DNA of 64,000 nt from Pseudomonas coleopterorum. Lineage in GTDB: Bacteria; Pseudomonadota; Gammaproteobacteria; Pseudomonadales; Pseudomonadaceae. The stretch covers positions 1,550,001 through 1,614,000 of the forward strand of contig NZ_FNTZ01000001.1 in assembly GCF_900105555.1 (NCBI RefSeq). Reading direction: 5' to 3'. The first letter of the stretch is position 1, and each line of letters begins with the position of its first letter. Shown here in pieces: positions 58,365-64,000 of the stretch. The translations under genes and the position numbers were made by a program. The notes under the pieces are model-generated. The model was not told the origin of the DNA. It saw nothing but the letters and a program-made list of their open reading frames with translations, and did not search any database.

Positions 58365-58970
58365 ATGTTGTCTGAAATTCACGCCTTTCTCGGCTGCCCC
58401 ACGCCCGATGCCTGGGTCCAGGCCGCGCTGGCCGACCAGCACACCTTGCTGATCGACCACAAGAACTGCGAATTCAAGGCAGCGTCCACGGCCCTGAGCC
58501 TGATCGCCAAGTATTGCACCCATGTTGACCTGATCAACATGATGTCGCGCCTGGCACGCGAAGAGCTGGTCCATCACGAGCAGGTTCTGCGCCTGATGAA
58601 GCGCCGCAAGATCGAGCTGCAACCGCTGTCGGCCGGTCGCTACGCCTCGGCGCTGCGCAAGCAGGTGCGCAACCACGAGCCGGTCAAGCTGGTCGACACC
58701 CTGGTGGTCGGCGCCTTCATCGAGGCGCGCAGCTGCGAGCGCTTCGCGGCGCTGGTTCCGCATCTGGACGAAGAACTGGGCACCTTCTACAACGGCCTGC
58801 TGATGAGCGAGGCACGGCACTACCAGGGCTATCTGAAACTGGCCCACCAATACGGCGATGCCGCCGACATTGCCCGCACCGTCGACAAGGTCCGTGTGGC
58901 CGAAGCCGAATTGATCGAAAGCCCCGATCCGGAATTCCGCTTCCACAGCGGTGTGCCTGCCTTCGCCTGA
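58365..58970 (+). CDS. miaE: tRNA-(ms2io6A)-hydroxylase MiaE
   Basis: Di-iron monooxygenase of ferritin-like fold that hydroxylates ms2i6A-37 in tRNA with oxygen; 201 residues. Iron ligands are in CEFKAAS (Glu), REELVHHEQV (Glu, His), GAFIEARSCERF (Glu) and MSEARHYQGY (Glu, His). Normal length. Before it, a TATAAT box stands 27 bases from the ATG. Confidence 0.95.
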   Translation: MLSEIHAFLGCPTPDAWVQAALADQHTLLIDHKNCEFKAASTALSLIAKYCTHVDLINMMSRLAREELVHHEQVLRLMKRRKIELQPLSAGRYASALRKQVRNHEPVKLVDTLVVGAFIEARSCERFAALVPHLDEELGTFYNGLLMSEARHYQGYLKLAHQYGDAADIARTVDKVRVAEAELIESPDPEFRFHSGVPAFA

Positions 58971-59057
58971 CCGGGCCTGTGCGGCGCATTCGATGCGCCG
59001 CTTCCGACTATCCCTCCCTCAACACACTCATGATCTGCGCGTCATGCTGTCCGCGTG

Positions 59058-59086
59058 TTGACACGGCGCATCCTGACGTTTACGTT
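59058..59086 (+). promoter_or_regulatory. Promoter of the liu operon
   Basis: A perfect -35 TTGACA (59058-59063), a 17-bp spacer, and TACGTT (59081-59086) as a weak -10 that lies inside the LiuR palindrome. This is the only good pair before liuR. Confidence 0.6.
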
Positions 59087-59094
59087 AACGTAAA
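59079..59094. promoter_or_regulatory. LiuR operator (perfect 16-bp palindrome)
   Basis: TTTACGTTAACGTAAA is a perfect palindrome 20 bp before the liuR start. The published LiuR motif of proteobacteria is a TTTACG...CGTAAA-type palindrome of this shape. It overlaps the -10 region of the predicted promoter. Confidence 0.85.
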
Positions 59095-59113
59095 GCATTA
59101 GGAACAGATCCAC

Positions 59114-59482
59114 GTGAGCACTCTCTACAGCATCTCCGAAATATCCCAACTGCTGGACGTCACGCCCAGGACACTGCGCTTCTACGAGGAGCAGGGCATG
59201 GTGGCGCCCACGCGTCGGGGGCAGGAACGGGTCTACTCGGCGCGCGATCTGGTGGCCATGAAGTTGATCCTGCGGGGCAAGCGCATCGGGTTCTCCCTGG
59301 CCGAATGCAAGGAGCTCATCGACATGTACGACCCCTCGGGCAACCGCAAGCAGCTCGACCGGTTCCTGGAGAAAATCGCCGAGCGCAGGGCGCAACTGCA
59401 GCAGCAGATGCTCGACATCGAACAGATGCAGGTGGAACTCGACACCGCCGAGGAGCGTTGCCGCGTGGCCTTGCAAGTCTGA
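59114..59482 (+). CDS. liuR: MerR family regulator LiuR
   Basis: Transcription factor of the leucine/isovalerate genes, 122 residues. An N-terminal MerR helix-turn-helix (YSISEISQLLDVTPRTLRFYEEQG, split by its conserved TLRFYE), then wing residues and a dimerisation coiled coil (about 80-115, RRAQLQQQMLDIEQMQ). No metal-binding cysteines at the end, so it senses an acyl-CoA or similar. GTG start at 59114 with AGGA about 10 bases upstream. Autoregulation by the palindrome at 59079 is likely. Confidence 0.92.
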   Translation: MSTLYSISEISQLLDVTPRTLRFYEEQGMVAPTRRGQERVYSARDLVAMKLILRGKRIGFSLAECKELIDMYDPSGNRKQLDRFLEKIAERRAQLQQQMLDIEQMQVELDTAEERCRVALQV

Positions 59483-59553
59483 TCGCGGCTAGGCATTCCC
59501 TGCGATCTTCTCGACCTTCTTGATCTCCTTGATAAATACAAAAAAAGCGAGTG

Positions 59554-60741
59554 ATGAACATGATTTCAGTACCGGGACTGGGTTTCTTCCTAGGCGAAGA
59601 CATCGACATGCTGCGCGATTCGGTGGCGGCCTTCGTGGCGCGCGAGATCACCCCGCGGGCCGCCGAAGCCGATCGCAGCGACCAGTTCCCAGCCGACCTG
59701 TGGCGCAAGTTCGGCGACATGGGCTTGCTGGGCTTGACCGTGCCTGAAGAGTGGGGCGGGACGGGCATGGGCTATCTGGCGCACATGGTTGCCATGGAGG
59801 AAATCTCCCGCGGCTCGGGCGCCATCGGTCTGTCCTACGCGGCCCATTCCAATCTCTGCGTCAACCAGATCAACCGCAACGGCAGCGCCGAGCAGAAAGC
59901 GCTTTTCCTGCCCAGGCTGATCAGCGGCGAGCACATCGGCGCCCTCGCCATGAGCGAGCCGAACGCCGGTTCCGATGTCGTCTCCATGCGCCTGCGTGCC
60001 GACCTCAGGGGCGACCGCTACGTGCTCAACGGCACCAAGATGTGGATCACCAACGGCCCGGACTGCGACGTGCTGGTGGTCTACGCCAAGACCGACATGG
60101 CGGCCGGCGCCAAGGGCATCACCGCGTTCATCGTGGAGAAAGGCGCGCCGGGCTTCAGCGTCGCGCAAAAGCTCGACAAGCTGGGCATGCGCGGTTCGCA
60201 CACCGGTGAACTGGTGTTTCAGGACGTCGAGGTGCCGGTGGAGAACGTGCTCGGCCAGCCGGGGCAGGGGGTGGGCGTGCTCATGAGTGGTCTGGACTAC
60301 GAGCGCGCCGTGCTCAGTGCCGGCCCGCTGGGCTTGATGCAGGCGGCCATGGACCTGGTGCTGCCCTATGTTCACGACCGGCAGCAGTTCGGCCAGAGCA
60401 TCGGCGAATTCCAGCTCATCCAGGGCAAGCTCGCCGACATGTACACCACCCAGCAGGCGTGCCGCGCCTATCTCTATGCAGTCGGCCGACACCTGGACGG
60501 GCTGGGCCAGGCGCCGATCCGTCAGGTCCGCAAGGACTGCGCCGGGGTCATCCTGTATGCCGCCGAAAAAGCCACCTGGCTGGCCGGCGAGGCCATTCAG
60601 ATCCTCGGCGGCAACGGCTACATCAACGAGTTTCCTGCCGGGCGCCTGTGGCGCGACGCCAAGCTCTACGAGATCGGCGCAGGCACCAGCGAGATACGCC
60701 GCATGCTGATCGGTCGTGAACTGTTCGAGCAGACGCGCTGA
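59554..60741 (+). CDS. liuA: Isovaleryl-CoA dehydrogenase
   Basis: FAD acyl-CoA dehydrogenase of leucine degradation, isovaleryl-CoA to 3-methylcrotonyl-CoA; 395 residues. The catalytic glutamate is in the helix [17 protein letters not shown], as in isovaleryl-CoA dehydrogenases. FAD-binding signs are [33 protein letters not shown], and the C-terminal [22 protein letters not shown]. The start is uncertain: GTG 59551, ATG 59554 or ATG 59560; GCGAG precedes. Member of liuRABCD. Confidence 0.94.
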   Translation: MNMISVPGLGFFLGEDIDMLRDSVAAFVAREITPRAAEADRSDQFPADLWRKFGDMGLLGLTVPEEWGGTGMGYLAHMVAMEEISRGSGAIGLSYAAHSNLCVNQINRNGSAEQKALFLPRLISGEHIGALAMSEPNAGSDVVSMRLRADLRGDRYVLNGTKMWITNGPDCDVLVVYAKTDMAAGAKGITAFIVEKGAPGFSVAQKLDKLGMRGSHTGELVFQDVEVPVENVLGQPGQGVGVLMSGLDYERAVLSAGPLGLMQAAMDLVLPYVHDRQQFGQSIGEFQLIQGKLADMYTTQQACRAYLYAVGRHLDGLGQAPIRQVRKDCAGVILYAAEKATWLAGEAIQILGGNGYINEFPAGRLWRDAKLYEIGAGTSEIRRMLIGRELFEQTR

Positions 60742-60792
60742 CGTTTTCTCGCTGCCCCTCCCATCGGTGCCGTACCCGCACAGGAAATGCCC

Positions 60793-62400
60793 ATGGCCAT
60801 TCTCCACAGTCAGGTCAACACACGTTCAGCCGACTTCGTCGCCAACCGCGAGGCGATGCTCCAGCAACTCGATACGCTGCAAAGGTGCGCAGCGCAGATC
60901 CACCAGGGCGGTGGCGAAGCCGCCCAGGCGCGCCATGTCGCCCGCGGCAAACTCCTGCCGCGCCAGCGCATCGATGTGCTGCTCGATCCCGGCTCGGCGT
61001 TCCTCGAAGTCGGGCTGCTGGCCGCCCATGAGGTGTACGGCGAACAGGTCGCGGCCGCCGGACTGATCACCGGCATCGGCCGGGTGTCCGGCGTCGAATG
61101 CATGATCATCGCCAACGACGCCACGGTCAAAGGCGGCAGCTATTACCCGCTGACCGTGAAGAAGCATCTGCGCGCCCAGGAAATCGCCCAGCACAACCGC
61201 TTGCCCTGCCTGTACCTGGTCGATTCCGGCGGCGCCAACCTGCCGCGCCAGGACGAAGTGTTCCCGGACCGCGAGCACTTCGGGCGGATCTTCTTCAATC
61301 AGGCCACCCTCAGCGCCCAGGGCATCGCCCAGATCGCCGTGGTCCTGGGCTCGTGCACGGCTGGAGGCGCCTATGTGCCGGCCATGAGCGACGAAACCAT
61401 CATGGTCCGCGATCAGGCAACCATCTTTCTCGCAGGTCCCCCCCTGGTCAAGGCGGCCACCGGGGAGGTGGTCAGCGCTCAGGCGCTGGGCGGCGCCGAC
61501 CTGCACTGCCGGCAGTCGGGGGTCGCCGATCACTACGCGGAAAACGATCAGCATGCGCTGGCCATCGCCCGTCGCTGCGTTGCCCGTCTGAACTGGTGCA
61601 AGCAAGGGTGGCTGGCCTGCGTCGAACCCTTGCCGCCACGCCATGCGGCGGATGAACTCTACGGCCTGGTGCCCACTGACCCCAAGCAGCCCTTGCCGAT
61701 CTACGAGATCATCGCGCGCATCGTCGACGACTCGGCCTTCGACGAGTTCAAGGCGCTGTTCGGGCCGACCCTGGTCTGTGGTTTCGCCCACATCCACGGC
61801 TACCCCGTGGCGATTCTGGCGAACAATGGTGTGCTGTTCGCCGAAGCTGCGCAGAAAGGCGCACATTTCATCGAACTGGCCTGCCAGCGCGGCATTCCCC
61901 TGGTGTTCCTGCAGAACATCACCGGGTTCATGGTCGGCCAGAAATACGAGGCCGGCGGCATTGCCAAGCACGGCGCCAAGCTGGTCACCGCGGTGGCCTG
62001 CGCGCAGGTGCCCAAGTTCACCGTGATCATCGGCGCCAGCTACGGCGCGGGCAATTACGGCATGTGCGGGCGCGCTTACGATCCGCGTTTCCTGTGGATG
62101 TGGCCGAACGCGAAGATCGGAGTGATGGGCGCTCAACAAGCGGCTGGCGTGTTGGTGCAGGTCAAGCAGGAGCAGGCGCAGCGCCAGGGACAGGCGTTCA
62201 GCGACGAACAGGCGCGGCAACTGGCCGAACCCCTGGTGGCGCAGTACGAGCAGCAGGCCCACGCGTTCTATTCCTCGGCGCGGTTGTGGGATGACGGGGT
62301 GATCGATCCGGCGCAGACCCGAACGGTGCTGGCACTCGGGCTTTCGGCGGCGTTGAACGCGCCGGTGGCCGAAACCCGCTTCGGCGTCTTCCGCATGTAG
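60793..62400 (+). CDS. liuB: Methylcrotonoyl-CoA carboxylase, carboxyltransferase (beta) subunit
   Basis: Transfers CO2 from carboxybiotin of LiuD to 3-methylcrotonyl-CoA; 535 residues, the exact usual length. Crotonase-type carboxyltransferase domains N and C are visible: [59 protein letters not shown], then [21 protein letters not shown] split by its core, and [18 protein letters not shown] chose the ATG at 60793, with AGGA seven bases upstream. Confidence 0.96.
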   Translation: MAILHSQVNTRSADFVANREAMLQQLDTLQRCAAQIHQGGGEAAQARHVARGKLLPRQRIDVLLDPGSAFLEVGLLAAHEVYGEQVAAAGLITGIGRVSGVECMIIANDATVKGGSYYPLTVKKHLRAQEIAQHNRLPCLYLVDSGGANLPRQDEVFPDREHFGRIFFNQATLSAQGIAQIAVVLGSCTAGGAYVPAMSDETIMVRDQATIFLAGPPLVKAATGEVVSAQALGGADLHCRQSGVADHYAENDQHALAIARRCVARLNWCKQGWLACVEPLPPRHAADELYGLVPTDPKQPLPIYEIIARIVDDSAFDEFKALFGPTLVCGFAHIHGYPVAILANNGVLFAEAAQKGAHFIELACQRGIPLVFLQNITGFMVGQKYEAGGIAKHGAKLVTAVACAQVPKFTVIIGASYGAGNYGMCGRAYDPRFLWMWPNAKIGVMGAQQAAGVLVQVKQEQAQRQGQAFSDEQARQLAEPLVAQYEQQAHAFYSSARLWDDGVIDPAQTRTVLALGLSAALNAPVAETRFGVFRM

Positions 62401-62433
62401 CCCATGCACTCATCAAGAATCGGGGAACAGGGT

Positions 62434-63234
62434 ATGCACGAATTTTCCACGGTACAGCTGCACATCAGCGCCGACCAGGTCGCCAGCGTCTGGCTCAATC
62501 GGCCGGACAAGAACAATGCTTTCAATGCGCTCATGCTGGAGGAGCTGCAGGAAGCCTTCGATCGGATCAGCCAACAGCCGGCATTGCGCTTCATGTTCCT
62601 GCGCGGCCATGGCCGCCACTTCAGCGCGGGCGCCGATCTGTCCTGGATGCAGGCCAGCGCTCGCTTGAGCTACGCGGAAAACCTCGCTGAAGCCACGCGT
62701 TTGGGCCAGCTCATGGAGCAACTGCAGCGCCTGCCACTGCCGACGGTCGCGGTGGTGCAAGGGGCTGCGTTCGCCGGGGCGATGGGCCTGGTCAGTTGTT
62801 GCGACATGGCCATCGCCGCCGACGATGCGCTGTTCAGCCTGAGCGAAGTGCGCCTGGGTCTGGCTCCGGCGGTGATCAGTCCCTACGTGGTCCAGGCCAT
62901 TGGGTCGCGCGCCGCGCGCCGCTACGCCCTGACCGCCGAGCGCTTCGATGCCCGGCGAGCCAGGGAGTTGGGGCTGCTCGATGAAGTGTATCCACCTGCC
63001 GAGCTGGAACAGGCGGTGCAGGACTGGACGCGCCGCCTGCTCGGCAACGGTCCCGAAGCCATGCGTGCCTGCAAGTCGCTGCTGCTGGAGATCGGCGATG
63101 GCCAGGCCACGGCGCCACGCCAGGCCTGTGCGCAAGCCCTGATCGCCCGCCTGCGTACCAGCACCGAGGGTCAGGAAGGCATGCAGGCCTTTTTCGAAAA
63201 ACGCGCGCCCGCCTGGGCCGAGGTGTTGCCATGA
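62434..63234 (+). CDS. liuC: Methylglutaconyl-CoA hydratase
   Basis: Crotonase-fold enzyme of leucine degradation, 3-methylglutaconyl-CoA to HMG-CoA; 266 residues. Conserved oxyanion-hole segments are [16 protein letters not shown] and [15 protein letters not shown], followed by [22 protein letters not shown] six bases before the ATG at 62434 supports this start. Its stop overlaps the liuD start (ATGA). Confidence 0.94.
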   Translation: MHEFSTVQLHISADQVASVWLNRPDKNNAFNALMLEELQEAFDRISQQPALRFMFLRGHGRHFSAGADLSWMQASARLSYAENLAEATRLGQLMEQLQRLPLPTVAVVQGAAFAGAMGLVSCCDMAIAADDALFSLSEVRLGLAPAVISPYVVQAIGSRAARRYALTAERFDARRARELGLLDEVYPPAELEQAVQDWTRRLLGNGPEAMRACKSLLLEIGDGQATAPRQACAQALIARLRTSTEGQEGMQAFFEKRAPAWAEVLP

Positions 63235-64000
63235 AACCGTCGACCCAGACCCTCGGAACCCTGCTGATCGCCAACCGCGGCGAGATCGCCTGTCGCATCA
63301 TTCGTACCGCCAGAGCCATGGGCATCCGCAGCGTAGCGATCTACAGCGAAGCCGACGCCGATGCTCGCCATGTGCACGAGGCCGATCTTGCCATCCCCCT
63401 GGGTGGCAGCAAACCTGCCGACAGTTACCTGCAGATCGACAAAGTGGTCGCTGCGGCGCTGGCCTGTGGGGCGGATGCGGTTCATCCCGGCTACGGTTTT
63501 CTCTCGGAAAACGCCGCCTTCGCCCGGCGCCTCGCGCGCGAGGGCATCCTGTTTCTCGGCCCGCCCGCCGAGGCCATCGAAGCCATGGGCAGCAAGTCTG
63601 CGGCCAAGGCCTTGATGGAACAGGCCGGGGTGCCACTGGTGCCGGGCTATCACGACAGCGCCCAGGACCTGCAGACGTTTGTCGACGCCGCCCAGCGCAT
63701 TGGTTACCCGGTGCTGCTGAAGGCAGCGGCGGGCGGCGGCGGCAAAGGCATGAAGGTGGCCGAATCGGCCGCCGAGCTGGGGCCTGCCCTGGACTCCGCA
63801 CGACGCGAGGCGCTGGCCGCCTTCGGCGACGGTCACATGCTGGTGGAGAAATACCTGGCGGCCCCGCGGCACGTCGAGATCCAGGTCTTCGCCGATGGTC
63901 ACGGGCACTGTCTCTACCTGCATGAACGTGATTGCTCCATCCAGCGCCGGCATCAGAAAGTGCTGGAGGAGGCACCGGCGCCGGGGCTTGATGCGTCCTT
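63231..64000 (+). CDS. liuD: Methylcrotonoyl-CoA carboxylase, biotin (alpha) subunit, N-terminal part
   Basis: The first 256 codons of the biotin carboxylase subunit; the frame runs off the right edge. The biotin carboxylase N-domain ([32 protein letters not shown]) and the ATP-grasp loop ([18 protein letters not shown]) are present, with [20 protein letters not shown] and [18 protein letters not shown]. The rest of ATP-grasp and the biotinyl domain, and probably liuE, should follow outside the window. Confidence 0.95.
   Translation, partial: MKPSTQTLGTLLIANRGEIACRIIRTARAMGIRSVAIYSEADADARHVHEADLAIPLGGSKPADSYLQIDKVVAAALACGADAVHPGYGFLSENAAFARRLAREGILFLGPPAEAIEAMGSKSAAKALMEQAGVPLVPGYHDSAQDLQTFVDAAQRIGYPVLLKAAAGGGGKGMKVAESAAELGPALDSARREALAAFGDGHMLVEKYLAAPRHVEIQVFADGHGHCLYLHERDCSIQRRHQKVLEEAPAPGLDAS

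Overview
The window looks like a chromosomal stretch of a Pseudomonas of the fluorescens/putida type. The GC content is high, and the gene order cysM-rlmD-relA-mazG, purN-purM-DUF2066-perM-hda-NlpC/P60 pair, cob operon, aer / acnA-rlmM-tusA-miaE is that of this genus (comparison from memory, no search run). No tRNA, rRNA, CRISPR array, prophage or insertion sequence was seen. Both window edges cut genes: a sensor kinase at the left and the biotin subunit of methylcrotonyl-CoA carboxylase (liuD) at the right.

Layout. 1-7050: sensor kinase end, cysM, rlmD, relA, mazG and a DUF2058 gene, closed by a strong terminator. 7100-11650 (minus strand): a 60-residue protein, the C4-dicarboxylate carrier dctA with a sigma-54 promoter and two upstream palindromes, a DUF3108 protein, purN and purM. 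11929-16600 (plus): DUF2066 protein, PerM-type permease, hda and two NlpC/P60 lipoproteins. 16640-17953: a sorbosone-dehydrogenase-like lipoprotein. 18049-27252: a cobalamin riboswitch followed by ten tightly packed late cobalamin genes (cobO to cobS), then an MFS carrier with an in-frame TGA near its expected start and a 41-residue membrane protein. 28736-33317: FadL-type porin, a 73-residue protein, a soluble BdlA-like chemoreceptor and msrA. 33562-39368: two tandem TonB siderophore receptors with Fur-like sites, then cobF. 39371-45034: REP cluster, hybrid histidine kinase, an unlisted 47-residue gene with a hairpin leader, an rRNA-type methyltransferase, a dienelactone hydrolase, a DUF6434 protein and an alpha/beta hydrolase.

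45092-53672 (minus): an Aer-type aerotaxis receptor and a CPBP-type membrane protein, preceded by an eight-gene operon whose order and families match fpvGHJK-fpvCDEF, the system that reduces and strips iron from ferripyoverdine in the periplasm. The ABC part alone would normally be labelled zinc/manganese transport. 53845-58970: REP pair, acnA, rlmM, tusA, miaE. 59058-64000: the leucine/isovalerate catabolic cluster liuRABCD, led by a perfect 16-bp palindrome that is the probable LiuR operator.

The accessory content centres on iron (two Fur-type TonB receptors, the fpv operon), cobalamin (riboswitch, late pathway, separate cobF), signalling (two chemoreceptors, two histidine kinases) and organic-acid and branched-chain carbon use (dctA, liu). 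The items most worth checking are the interrupted MFS gene, the 47-codon gene with its structured leader, the protease-like gene coupled to fpvF, and the TonB receptor pair, one of which has lost its signalling domain. I did not find a system that I can claim is wholly new.
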